Source: a virus | Direction: 5' to 3' (one strand) | Length of the DNA: 57,725 bases | IMG/VR virus record: IMGVR_UViG_3300044703_000050 | Location: 1-57,725 of that record | In this document: positions 1 through 7,186 of the stretch, one piece after another | Layout of the letters: every line of letters starts with the position of its first letter | Numbering within the stretch: the stretch's first letter is position 1 | The notes under the pieces: generated by a model | Seen by the model: only the letters and a program-made list of their open reading frames with translations | Databases searched by the model: none | What the model was told of the DNA's origin: nothing | Program-made: the position numbers and the translations under genes

Positions 1-261
1 CTGGACCCAGAGCTGGCCCCCGAGCTGGCCCCAGAGCTGGCCCCAGAGCTGGTCCCCGAGCTGGTCCCAGAGCTGGCCCCCGAGCTGGCCCCAGAGCTGG
101 CCCCCGAGCTGGCCCCAGAGCTGGTCCCTGAGCTGGCCCCAGAGCTGGTCCCCGAGCTGGTCCCTGAGCTGGCCCCCGAGCTGGTCCCAGAGCTGGCCCC
201 CGAGCTGGCCCCAGAGCTGGTCCCCGAGCTGGTCCCTGAGCTGGCCCCCGAGCTGGTCCCC
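1..261. repeat. 12-bp tandem repeat array, left end
   Basis: From position 10 there are 21 consecutive 12-bp units of the form GAGCTGGYCCCN, preceded by a partial unit. The variable bases are the Y (T or C) and the last base (C, A or T). Read leftward, each unit encodes the tetrapeptide [G/W/R]-[D/G]-Q-L inside the DUF6745-type gene. The same array lies at the right end of the window. Unit number and exact sequence are doubtful because arrays of this kind collapse in assembly. Confidence 0.95.
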
Positions 262-537
262 GAGCTTCTTTTCCAGCACGGCGCGCTGGTTCTCGCCGAG
301 CGTCAAGTTGAGCAGTCGCTCGACGATGGCGCGCGCGATCAGACATGCCATCGGCGACGCCAACAGGATCACTGCCGTCGGCTCTGGCACATCGCCCGCA
401 TGGTAGAGCGTGCGCACCGCCGCGCGCGCAGCGTCGGCATGGACGGGAGCAGTCGAAAGCCCGACTGCACGCCAGCGTTCCCGGGCCGCAGGAAGCTCCG
501 CTTCCTGCTCCGGCGTCATTTTTTCGATGCGTTTCAT
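1..537 (-). CDS. DUF6745-type repeat protein, N-terminal part (continues at right window end)
   Basis: Leftward gene starting at ATG 537. About 90 unique residues begin MKRIEKMTPEQEAELPAARE. They are followed by a long run of [G/W/R][D/G]QL tetrapeptides that leaves the window in frame at base 1. The opening and the DQL-type repeats match what I know of DUF6745 proteins, whose function is unknown. The C-terminal part is at 56863-57725, so the gene spans the contig ends. Joining the ends directly leaves the frame wrong: the last right-hand unit has 11 bases and the left end starts after the GAG, so four bases (plus any multiple of 12) are missing. The gene lies two bases downstream of the stop of the next gene and is probably the last gene of that leftward operon. 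Confidence 0.75.
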   Translation of the reverse strand, partial: MKRIEKMTPEQEAELPAARERWRAVGLSTAPVHADAARAAVRTLYHAGDVPEPTAVILLASPMACLIARAIVERLLNLTLGENQRAVLEKKLGDQLGGQLRDQLGDQLWGQLGGQLWDQLGGQLRDQLGDQLWGQLRDQLWGQLGGQLWGQLGGQLWDQLGDQLWGQLWGQLGGQLWVQ

Positions 538-539
538 TG

Positions 540-1049
540 TCAGTCCACCACCACGCGCTCTTCGGCACCCGCACTCTCGACTTGGCGGCCAAGATAGTAG
601 TTGCCGGGCGGCACGCGAATGCCGTTGTGTTCCTCGTGCCCGATCACGACCGGGCCACCTTCGACGACAAGGCAGCCGATGGCGAGATCGGTGCGGGTTA
701 AGATGCCGGCGTGGCGGAGCGCCTCGACGGCGGCGGGATCGCGGTAGAGGTGTGCGATGCCGGCTGACTTGCCGCCGAACGCGCGGCGCAGCTTGGTGTC
801 GCGGACGTGCAGCACGGGATCGGCTGCGGCTACCTCCGGCCGGAAGTGGTGACGACGCGGCAGGTTGATCGCGTGATGATGCCCGCTCGCTTCGCCTTCC
901 TGGATGATCAGCCTGCCGTCGACGGGCACGATCTCGTCGCGTCGCACGATCGTGATGGCTGCCGGCATCGGAACGATGGCGACGTCGCCCTGAAAGGCTT
1001 GGCCGCTTTTGGGATCAAAATTTCTAATCTGCACGATGGCCTCCTTCAT
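540..1049 (-). CDS. Conserved hypothetical protein, His-rich motif (169 aa)
   Basis: The start ATG at 1049 overlaps the end of the upstream gene by 26 bases; an earlier in-frame start at 1103 is possible but would lie deep inside that gene. The protein starts MKEAIVQIRNFDPKSG, has a GHHHAI motif near residue 56 and ends in a conserved-looking segment with PPGNYYLGRQVES and AEERVVVD. Proteins with the same ending are, to my knowledge, often encoded next to DUF6745 genes, and that is the arrangement here: its stop is two bases before the DUF6745 start. No catalytic domain is recognised. A role linked to the DUF6745 protein is inference from this pairing. Confidence 0.7.
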   Translation of the reverse strand: MKEAIVQIRNFDPKSGQAFQGDVAIVPMPAAITIVRRDEIVPVDGRLIIQEGEASGHHHAINLPRRHHFRPEVAAADPVLHVRDTKLRRAFGGKSAGIAHLYRDPAAVEALRHAGILTRTDLAIGCLVVEGGPVVIGHEEHNGIRVPPGNYYLGRQVESAGAEERVVVD

Positions 1050-1365
1050 GAGAGCCGCGCCGGTCGGGCGCGACGGGGTTGGGGTCGTGACGCACGCGAG
1101 CATCCGCCCGGCCTGCTTGCCGTTCGGTGTACAGCGCTGCCGCCAGCCGGCGGCCGCGATCGGTCAGCCCGTAGAACGGGCCTTGCAGGCCCTGTCCGGC
1201 TTCGGGCGATTGCCGGTACCAGATTTCCACCAGCAGCTGCCGCCACAGCGACGCGGCAGGCTTGCGCTGCCACGGCTTGAGCGTGACCTGGCCGGCGACA
1301 CCGCAATGCGTGACGAGGTGGCGGATGACTGCAATTTCGCGATTGGTGAGGCGCTGGCCAGTCAT
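1024..1365 (-). CDS. Small protein with winged-helix-like pattern (113 aa)
   Basis: Starts at ATG 1365, overlapping the stop of the upstream ASCH gene. The segment LTNREIAVIRHLV near the N-terminus and GLTDRGRRLAAAL near residue 68 look like the recognition-helix end and wing of small winged-helix proteins. A similar arrangement is seen in the phage proteins at 9299-9595 and 13695-14054. The last 30 residues are Arg/Asp-rich without pattern. DNA binding is inferred from the pattern only. Confidence 0.6.
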   Translation of the reverse strand: MTGQRLTNREIAVIRHLVTHCGVAGQVTLKPWQRKPAASLWRQLLVEIWYRQSPEAGQGLQGPFYGLTDRGRRLAAALYTERQAGRADARVRHDPNPVAPDRRGSHEGGHRAD

Positions 1366-2117
1366 GCGGCCTCTTCGATCTTGCCGGTCCAGTTCCAGAA
1401 CCCCTGATAGCCGCGCGCCGGCACCGGCGCGGCGAACGGGCGGATGTCGCCCAGCGGCCAGGCCCAGTTAAAATCCCCGCGATCGCTGTCGTGCGGGAGC
1501 CCGCGGAAAATCGTCCCGGCATTGCGCGGCTTGCCGATCACCGCGGTGCCGAGGCCGGCGCCGAGCGGCAGCAGTCGATACTTCCAGGCCGCCCGCACGC
1601 GCAGCAGCAGCTCGCGTGCGCGGTCGACGACCAGGCCCGTCGTGTCGTGCTCGCCGTCGAGTCGCTTGAGCAGATCCTCGACCTCGGCCGGCTTCACCGG
1701 CCGCACCCCGGCATGGATGACAATATGTTCGCCCGGCTTCGGATGGTTCGCGTAGTCGAGGTAGCTGCGCGGGCGAAACTCGTAGGGCTTGGCCCCGACC
1801 ATGATCAGCGACGCCCACGGCTGCCAGATGGTGCAAGCCTTCACCGGCCGCGATCGGGCGACGATGTCCGCCAGCTGCAGCGTGCCGTTGAGCACCGCGA
1901 TCGCAGTCTCGAGATCGTCGACCGGGACGGTGTCGACCATCCAGGTGCGGGTCGAGCCGGCGTGCTTTCCGGAGCGGATGGTCTGGTCCATCACCGTCAG
2001 GCGGGGCAGGTCCTCCACGGCGTACATGTAGCCATAGCCGCCCTGCAGCTTGAGGTGGGCGATGCCGCGTAGCTTGCGGCCTTTGAAGTCGGCGAGGGTC
2101 AGGAGAGCATCAGCCAT
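1362..2117 (-). CDS. ASCH (PUA-like) domain protein (251 aa)
   Basis: Residues 94-116 (ACTIWQPWASLIMVGAKPYE followed by FRP) and the later IVIHAG segment are characteristic of ASCH domains, PUA-like folds found in many phages and thought to bind RNA or modified nucleotides. The first 90 residues form a separate region with a conserved YAVEDLPRL segment that I do not recognise. It starts at ATG 2117, overlapping the upstream stop by 8 bases, in a tight leftward operon. A role in RNA or nucleotide handling is inferred from the family. Confidence 0.75.
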   Translation of the reverse strand: MADALLTLADFKGRKLRGIAHLKLQGGYGYMYAVEDLPRLTVMDQTIRSGKHAGSTRTWMVDTVPVDDLETAIAVLNGTLQLADIVARSRPVKACTIWQPWASLIMVGAKPYEFRPRSYLDYANHPKPGEHIVIHAGVRPVKPAEVEDLLKRLDGEHDTTGLVVDRARELLLRVRAAWKYRLLPLGAGLGTAVIGKPRNAGTIFRGLPHDSDRGDFNWAWPLGDIRPFAAPVPARGYQGFWNWTGKIEEAA

Positions 2118-2370
2118 TGCCGTTGAACTTCATCGTGCCGACCGCAGCATCCTGCTTGTAGACGCCGCGCAGCACGTCGTTGCGGTTCTGCATCATCATC
2201 CGCTCGGTGAACTCGAACAGGTGCAGCTGCTCCTCGAGCGGCGCGGTGGCGATGTAGTCCGCGATCAGCTCGAGCATGGCGGCGATCGATCCCTCGATCG
2301 TCAGCGCCGGGAAGCGTTCCTCGCGCAGCTGTGCGATTCCGCAGTGCAGGCAAAATTTCTGATTGGTCAC
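2110..2370 (-). CDS. Hypothetical protein with N-terminal CxxC (86 aa)
   Basis: Starts with GTG 2370 in a GTGA overlap with the stop of the upstream ATPase gene. It begins MTNQKFCLHCGIAQ, a single CxxC pair, and continues into a predicted helical segment (IAAMLELIADYIATA, then LEEQLHLFEFTERMM). One CxxC could bind metal as a dimer, but there is no second pair. Not recognised. Confidence 0.65.
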   Translation of the reverse strand: MTNQKFCLHCGIAQLREERFPALTIEGSIAAMLELIADYIATAPLEEQLHLFEFTERMMMQNRNDVLRGVYKQDAAVGTMKFNGNG

Positions 2371-4481
2371 GCTAAGTCTTCCTCGACCCGCCGCAGCATA
2401 CCGCCTTCGTCGGCGACCAGGCCGGACTCGATCATTTCCTTAATAGCGCCGTACCAGGGACCGGCCTTTGCACTCTGCGCGCTGACGTTGAGCGCTTCGG
2501 CCAATTGCTGGCGCGTCATGGGCCGCTTGAGGGCGTCATAGTGGCGTTGCGATTTTTGCAAGAGGTCGTAGCGAGCGGCACGCAGCGTCTCCGCAGTGTC
2601 CGCGCGCGGCGGCGCAAGGATCTCGAATAGCGCACAGCCCTTGGGCGTGATGGCGAATTGACGATCGCCTTCGATCAGCGCCCATTCGCGTAGCGCCTTA
2701 ATGTTGCCGTACCACGGACCGGCCTTTGCGCTCGCCGGCGTTTTCCCGGCCAGCAGCGCCCATTGTTCATTGGTGAGGCGATGGCGCCGGTGGTCGGCGA
2801 GCACGCGCAACATCGTCATGGCCGCGGTGCCGACGGTAGCCGCTATCCGATCGCGCCACAGTGCGAACAGCTCGACTTCGTCTTGTGGATTTTGAGGCAC
2901 GTGCGTGGAGGAGGCGGTGCCCGCCAGTGTCGCGCGAAAGCCGCCGGCGGCTTCTTCGATGAAGCCGTTCGCCAGCAGCGTATTGCGCGAGCGATACCAT
3001 GGCCCCGCCTTCGCGCTTTCTGGCGATTTACCGACGGCAACCGCCCACAGGGCCAATGGCAATGGCTGCGGATACGACCGCACCAGCGCATCGAGCATGG
3101 CCATGTCGGCGCGCGACGGTGCGTTAGCCTGAGAATATTTATCGGATGACTCCTCAGCCGGCGGCCGGGCTTTGCTTGTCGCCGCCGGCACACCCTGATC
3201 TTCGGCGGCGCCTGTGGCTTCGCTGCGCCGCGAGGCACGCTCCCAGCGGCCCTCGCGGGCGACCTCCGCGAGGTGCTCCGCAAGATCGGTCACCTTTCGA
3301 GCGTGATCGCGAACATCGAGTGCCGCGGCATTCCAGTATTCGCCGGCCTGGCGCAGGCCGGCTGTCATCCCGCGCTCGTAGCCACGCTGTTCGGCTTCTC
3401 CGGTTTCTGTTTTCAGCCGCGTGTTCTCGGCTAGCAGTGCGTCCGCTTCTGCCCTGTCCACTTCATCCTCCTGCTGCTTGGGTAGATGCTGCGGCTTCGC
3501 CGGCGGCACCGTTTCGTCAATCGACATGGCGCCGGTCGCGATGTCGCGCGCGTCGTCGGCTGCCATCCACGCGGGCTGCACGTAGACCTTGGCCACGGTT
3601 TGCCCGAAGCACGCGAAGAACTGGCCGCGCTCGAGGGTCGCGACGTCTGCGGCGCTGGGGCGCTTGATGCCGGCCGGGATGTTGGAGAGGTTGCGCTTGA
3701 GCTCGTTGGCTTCCCGCTGCACGCCGATGATCCAGACGGTGCAGCCGCGCAAGATGGTCTTGTCGACGCCGGCCATGTCCTGGCTATCGACCCAGATGTG
3801 GTTGCCGATGCCAGCGCCCTTGCGAACGAGCGTGATGGCCGACACCTTGACCGGCGAGCCCTTGCCCTCGGGCACGAACTCCCAGGCCTCCGGGATCACG
3901 ACCGTGGTGTTGCGGCAACGCTCATTCACCCAATCGAGCGCCGACTGGATGAACAGCATCTGCATCGGCGTGGCGAAGGGGCTCACGTCCATGACGTTGA
4001 TGCCGGTGGCCAGGTCGAGGCGATCGGCGAGATCGGCGCGCTCGATCTCCGGCACGATCAAGTCGAGATAGGCGTCAAGCTGGGTGTAGACGCCTTCGTT
4101 GATACCTCTGGCGGTGGCGAGCGCCTCACGAACGCGTTCCTGCACTTCCGCCAGCGTTTCCGTGTTTCGGCAGATCTTCATGATCCAGGGGCGCAGGAAT
4201 TTGTTCTTCTCCTGCAGGGTGGCATCGAGGATCGAGGTGACGAACTGCCAATCGGCGCGATCGCGGAAGTAGGGCTTCACCCGGCGGCCGGCGGCGAACG
4301 AGCCTTCGCCGCGCTTGGTGATGAAGGTCAGCGCGGTGGCGCCCGACCTGGTCGCCAGCGCCTCAAGCGTCGTGGTCTTGCCCGACTCCTGGGTCTGGCC
4401 TGTGACCGCCAGGTGGCGCAGCGGGATGGCGATCGGCGCGCCGGTGCCGAGCTCGTAGCCGAGGTGGACGGAGGCTTTCAT
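2367..4481 (-). CDS. HerA/FtsK-like ATPase with three repeated C-terminal modules (704 aa)
   Basis: Residues 28-36, GQTQESGKT, form a Walker A variant one residue longer than the usual HerA G-x-T-G-S-G-K-T. Residues 194-200, VVIPEAW, stand where Walker B is expected, with the catalytic Glu kept and Pro in place of Asp. The ATPase part covers about 330 residues. A coiled-coil-like stretch follows (VDRAEADALLAENTRLKTET), then three copies of a 60-70-residue winged-helix-like module, each containing (S)AKAGPWY, encoded near 2450-2475, 2708-2731 and 2993-3017. HerA-like enzymes pump or clear DNA; here the repeats suggest added DNA binding (inference). A second, different HerA-like ATPase lies at 8028-9302. 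It heads a cluster of genes with 4-8-base overlaps. Confidence 0.75.
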   Translation of the reverse strand: MKASVHLGYELGTGAPIAIPLRHLAVTGQTQESGKTTTLEALATRSGATALTFITKRGEGSFAAGRRVKPYFRDRADWQFVTSILDATLQEKNKFLRPWIMKICRNTETLAEVQERVREALATARGINEGVYTQLDAYLDLIVPEIERADLADRLDLATGINVMDVSPFATPMQMLFIQSALDWVNERCRNTTVVIPEAWEFVPEGKGSPVKVSAITLVRKGAGIGNHIWVDSQDMAGVDKTILRGCTVWIIGVQREANELKRNLSNIPAGIKRPSAADVATLERGQFFACFGQTVAKVYVQPAWMAADDARDIATGAMSIDETVPPAKPQHLPKQQEDEVDRAEADALLAENTRLKTETGEAEQRGYERGMTAGLRQAGEYWNAAALDVRDHARKVTDLAEHLAEVAREGRWERASRRSEATGAAEDQGVPAATSKARPPAEESSDKYSQANAPSRADMAMLDALVRSYPQPLPLALWAVAVGKSPESAKAGPWYRSRNTLLANGFIEEAAGGFRATLAGTASSTHVPQNPQDEVELFALWRDRIAATVGTAAMTMLRVLADHRRHRLTNEQWALLAGKTPASAKAGPWYGNIKALREWALIEGDRQFAITPKGCALFEILAPPRADTAETLRAARYDLLQKSQRHYDALKRPMTRQQLAEALNVSAQSAKAGPWYGAIKEMIESGLVADEGGMLRRVEEDLA

Positions 4482-4765
4482 AGAACGCGCTCTCCGCGGA
4501 TTGCCGCGGCGGCGATGGCAGCGGCGCCGGTCGCTGCGGCGCCATTGTCTCTCTCGTCTAGCTCGTGCGCCTCATCGCAGAGCTTTGCGCAACGGGTGCG
4601 CTCGTATGTCGCCGCTTTAGCTTCAACGTTTTGGAGGCGTTCGATCTCCTGTAGAGCCTCCATGTAGCTCAAAACGAGCCTTTGGCTGTCGACCGCGATT
4701 ACGCCGGCCGACGTGAAACAGCATCCGGCCGTTTCTAGCTTGGCCTTAAGTTCGTCGGGGCTCAT
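4478..4765 (-). CDS. Hypothetical coiled-coil protein (95 aa)
   Basis: The start ATG 4765 overlaps the stop of the upstream 55-aa gene as ATGA; a longer frame upstream would run through the att region and is rejected. It starts MSPDELKAKLETAGCC and has a helical stretch YMEALQEIERLQNVEAKAAT with two later Cys (TRCAKLCDEAHEL). The C-terminus is Ala-rich. Many phages carry such short helical genes next to small early proteins; no function is assigned. Its stop overlaps the ATPase start by 4 bases, so the two are probably translationally coupled. Confidence 0.65.
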   Translation of the reverse strand: MSPDELKAKLETAGCCFTSAGVIAVDSQRLVLSYMEALQEIERLQNVEAKAATYERTRCAKLCDEAHELDERDNGAAATGAAAIAAAAIRGERVL

Positions 4766-4929
4766 CGGCTGCCGCCGATCAGTTCGCGATACTCGTAACA
4801 GAGCACGTCGTCGCCCCAGCACTCCCGCCGCTCGACGGCGCGGAGCCAGCGGAGGTAGCCATCGATGCGCACCGGGTGCCAGGCGAACCAGGGGTGCCAG
4901 CCGCTGTGGTCCTGCAGAGGGGGGCTCAT
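4762..4929 (-). CDS. Small Trp-rich phage protein (55 aa)
   Basis: This short frame begins ATG 4929, MSPPLQDHSGWHPWFAWHPV, and continues RIDGYLRWLRAVERRE to a TGA that overlaps the next ATG (ATGA). The pattern HxWFAWxPV...WLRWVERR is one I know from many small phage proteins of unknown function. It is the first gene downstream of the att region in the leftward direction. No clear Shine-Dalgarno is visible before the ATG. Confidence 0.65.
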   Translation of the reverse strand: MSPPLQDHSGWHPWFAWHPVRIDGYLRWLRAVERRECWGDDVLCYEYRELIGGSR

Positions 4930-5032
4930 CGGCGCGCCGCCATGTCAGAATCGCAGGGCCCTTCCGGCTGGACCGCGTCCGGGCTATACCCCTGTCGGTC
5001 AGAATCGCAGTGAGCGATTCCAACGGTTTGGC

Positions 5033-5060
5033 GCAGGTTCGAATCCTGCTGCCCCGACCA
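5033..5060 (+). other. tRNA 3'-end fragment, tRNA-Pro-like (possible second attachment core)
   Basis: T stem GCAGG (5033-5037), loop TTCGAAT, CCTGC (5045-5049), acceptor strand TGCCCCG (5050-5056), discriminator A and CCA (5058-5060). A G72 that would pair with C1, and A73, are typical of bacterial tRNA-Pro. The anticodon arm and 5' half are absent, so this is not a working gene. It may be a remnant or alternative attachment core, since phage attP sites often copy tRNA 3' ends. Confidence 0.6.
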
Positions 5061-5189
5061 CCAACGGCCACCCCGAAAACTCGGTTTTTGCGATTCGACT
5101 CCGGTCATGGGGAGAGTCGAATCCTGGGCCTTAACGCCCCTCTTGCCCCCGCCAGAGTCGAATCGTAAGCTGTTTTGGCTGCAAAACCC

Positions 5190-5239
5190 CCGGCCTGTCA
5201 CGCCGGAGGTCGCGGGTTCGAGTCCCGTCGCTCCCGCCA
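5190..5239 (+). other. attP core: 3' half of tRNA-Asp(GTC)
   Basis: The sequence folds as a tRNA anticodon arm (CCGGC, loop CTGTCAC, GCCGG; anticodon GTC at 5197-5199), a variable loop, a T arm (GCGGG, TTCGAGT, CCCGT), an acceptor 3' strand (5229-5235), G73 (usual for tRNA-Asp) and CCA at 5237-5239. No 5' half is present upstream. Phages that integrate into tRNA genes carry such a 3' half so that the host tRNA is rebuilt on integration. The integrase gene starts 134 bases away. The likely bacterial attB is therefore the 3' end of tRNA-Asp. Confidence 0.8.
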
Positions 5240-5373
5240 GTTTTTGAACTGATTCAATCATTTAGAAGTTTCCTGTTTTGCGATTCGACTCTCGCCGTCG
5301 AGGCGATTCGACTCTGCGTCCGCGATCTGTTCCCGCTCCAAGCGATCGGGGAGGGCCTGTAACCAACGGCGCT

Positions 5374-6681
5374 TCATCGATCTTCTCCCTTAGCGCCCCG
5401 CAGGCGCGTTCGCCCACGGAGGCGAGAGGCGTCGGCCATGCGCACCAGCGTCGCGTCAGGCGGCAGCGCTGTGGCCGGCAGGTAGGTTTCCCGCAGCATG
5501 CGGCTCTTGTCGATGGTGTTAGCCATCTTGCCGGCGAGTGTCTTGTCATCGGCGTGGCCGGCCTTGACCTCGATCGCGCCGGAGCGACGGAAGTCCGATA
5601 TCTGGCGGTGGGCGCCCGGGAACACGACGGAGCGCACGTCGCGGAAGTCGTCGCCGAACGTGTCTGCGGTGTAGGGCACAGGCGGCCGCGGCTTGCCGCC
5701 CTTGCGGGTGGCCTTGTGGCCGCGCGTGTAGAAGATCGGCGCGCTCTTCAGGAGGTTCGGAGGCAGCGTCGTCATGTAGGCCTTGAGGACGCGCTGGGTC
5801 TTGTGACTGAGTGTCCCGATCGCAGCCGCGCCGCTCTTGGTACGATCGAGCGAGAAGAACGGCCCCTCGGCGTCGCCGGTGAGCTGCGCCAGCGTGAGCG
5901 TGCGCACGTCGACCGGCGAAAGCATCGTGTCCCAGGAGACCGCTAGCGCGGCGGCGAGACCGCGGTAGCCCAGGCGCCAGGCGCCCTTCACGAGCTGGCG
6001 CAGCTCGTCGTAGTTCCAGAAGGCACTGCGCGGCTTCGGGGTCTTGCGACGGATGCCGAGCGAGGGGTCGTTGTCCCGCTCGCAGTAGTGCTCGCCGTCG
6101 TTGCGCTTGAGTGAGCCGACCACGTACCACATCGCGCGCCAGATCTTCATGGCGCGGTGCGCCTCGCGCACGCCGATGGTTTCGAGCAGGCCCTTCACGC
6201 TTGGGTCGTCGGGATCTCCGGCGTACCACAGATCGACATCCTCAAGGGTGACCGTGCGCGGGTCGACGTCGCCGAATACCGGCTCGATGTGCTTCCAGCC
6301 GCGCCACCAATCCTCGCGCGTGCGCGGCTTCTTGCCGCTGCGCCACTCGTTGGTCCTGCGATAGCGCGCGAAACCCTCGCCGAGGCTGTTGGGCGGGAAC
6401 ACGCGCTCGATCTGGGACGGGTCGACCGCCACCGCGCCGGCGAGATAGGCAGCGCGCGCGGCTCGCCATTTGACGTTGTAGGCTTCCGCGATCGCCCAGG
6501 CGCGCGCTCCATCCTCGCCGCAATTGATCAGCGCGAAGCCGAGTTTTGCCATCAGCGTCGGCTCGATCCTGCCGGTCTTTGGATTGCGGCGTTTGAGGCA
6601 CGGCGCCCAGTAGCCCCAGCGCTTCTTGCTGCCGGGCCAGGCCTTGCGGGTCACGTAATAGGGGATGTTCACGTCACCCAC
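5374..6681 (-). CDS. int: Tyrosine recombinase / phage integrase (435 aa)
   Basis: Site-specific recombinase expected to integrate the phage at attP. Catalytic candidates are Arg260 (SPVDVR), Lys282 (RTKSG), Arg365/366 (SDFRRSG) and Tyr400 (RETYLP). The box II His is replaced by Ser/Asp, and the second His/Trp position is unclear, which is seen in divergent phage integrases. The N-terminal 200 residues would hold the arm-binding and core-binding domains. The start is GTG 6681, overlapping the stop of the excisionase-like gene by 8 bases; a second GTG at 6672 is possible. The gene's 3' end faces the attP region. Confidence 0.9.
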   Translation of the reverse strand: MGDVNIPYYVTRKAWPGSKKRWGYWAPCLKRRNPKTGRIEPTLMAKLGFALINCGEDGARAWAIAEAYNVKWRAARAAYLAGAVAVDPSQIERVFPPNSLGEGFARYRRTNEWRSGKKPRTREDWWRGWKHIEPVFGDVDPRTVTLEDVDLWYAGDPDDPSVKGLLETIGVREAHRAMKIWRAMWYVVGSLKRNDGEHYCERDNDPSLGIRRKTPKPRSAFWNYDELRQLVKGAWRLGYRGLAAALAVSWDTMLSPVDVRTLTLAQLTGDAEGPFFSLDRTKSGAAAIGTLSHKTQRVLKAYMTTLPPNLLKSAPIFYTRGHKATRKGGKPRPPVPYTADTFGDDFRDVRSVVFPGAHRQISDFRRSGAIEVKAGHADDKTLAGKMANTIDKSRMLRETYLPATALPPDATLVRMADASRLRGRTRLRGAKGEDR

Positions 6682-6973
6682 TGCCGATTCTCGCTATCCG
6701 CTGCCGCACGACGTCTTTAGCGTCGCGCGCGTTGGAAGCGAGGGTCAATGGTGCGGCCTGTGGATAGAGCTGTGGATAGCGGGCGCGGCGCCAGGCATCG
6801 ATGGCGTCGAGATCGTAATTGCCGGTGTCGGGATCGGCTTGCGGGAACGGCGGCGTGCGCGCCTGCAGATGCGGCAGCGCGGCCTTGAACTGCTCGGACG
6901 ACAGGCCGAGACGACGCGCTGCTACCGCCGGCGGGACGTCGCCACCTGGTGGGAGCTTGAAGCGCATCGTCAT
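6674..6973 (-). CDS. Excisionase-like DNA-binding protein (99 aa)
   Basis: Residues 14-60 (PPAVAARRLGLSSEQFKAALPHL...GNYDLDAIDAWRRAR) follow the AlpA/excisionase winged-helix pattern: a helix-turn-helix with AARRLGLS, then a hairpin that ends in YDLDAIDAWR. Its stop overlaps the integrase start, the arrangement expected of a xis-int pair, so a role in excision direction is likely (inference). Start at 6973, three bases after the upstream stop. Confidence 0.75.
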   Translation of the reverse strand: MTMRFKLPPGGDVPPAVAARRLGLSSEQFKAALPHLQARTPPFPQADPDTGNYDLDAIDAWRRARYPQLYPQAAPLTLASNARDAKDVVRQRIARIGSG

Positions 6974-6976
6974 GGG

Positions 6977-7186
6977 TCATCCCTCCATGATGGCGACGTA
7001 GTCCGCCGGCGCCAGGCAGACGGTGTAGGTGTCCTTGGGGATGACGGCGATCTGATCGAAGCCACGGCAGCCGAGGACCTTGCGGCCGTGGCAGCACATA
7101 ATCCTGCCTTGGGGGACGATGGCGGTGGACTGCGGGTTGAGCGCGCGCAGGAGGTGGCGGTCGGTGACGGTGAGGGTCAGCGTCAT
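6977..7186 (-). CDS. Hypothetical protein (69 aa)
   Basis: Starts at ATG 7186, overlapping the stop of the Myb-like gene by 4 bases, and ends three bases before the excisionase-like start. The sequence MTLTLTVTDRHLLRALNPQS and the later PKDTYTVCLAPADYVAI look mostly beta. Two adjacent Cys occur (MCCHG). Not recognised. Position in a tight operon supports that it is translated. Confidence 0.6.
   Translation of the reverse strand: MTLTLTVTDRHLLRALNPQSTAIVPQGRIMCCHGRKVLGCRGFDQIAVIPKDTYTVCLAPADYVAIMEG

Larger units (their letters stand above)
4944..5314. other. attP region: array of arm-type repeats around the core
   Basis: GATTCGACTC occurs at 5092-5101, 5282-5291 and 5305-5314, and in inverted form GAGTCGAATC at 5114-5123 and 5155-5164. 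A related 13-bp direct repeat GTCAGAATCGCAG occurs at 4944-4956 and 4998-5010; it and two of the arm copies share the core TGCGATTC. Three arm copies lie left and two right of the tRNA-Asp-like core (5190-5239). The integrase gene begins just beyond, with its 3' end at 5374. This is the layout of a tyrosine-integrase attP with P and P' arms. Assignment is by pattern, with no binding data. Confidence 0.8.

Noticed and set aside
1-261. 12-bp array considered as CRISPR, telomere or long terminal repeat
   Set aside because: There are no spacers, the units are contiguous, and the array continues an open frame of a protein with DQL repeats.
3486-4667. Rightward 393-aa frame
   Set aside because: Antisense shadow of the HerA-like ATPase gene; rich in Arg/His/Asp without pattern.
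5033-5060. Complete tRNA-Pro gene
   Set aside because: Only the T arm, acceptor 3' strand and CCA are present; no anticodon arm or 5' half can be found upstream.
4926-5261. Leftward 111-aa frame over the att region with ATGLEPATSGVTGR and QQDSNLRQ segments
   Set aside because: These phrases are the well-known false translations of tRNA 3' ends. The frame reads through the tRNA-Asp and tRNA-Pro-like sequences and the arm repeats.
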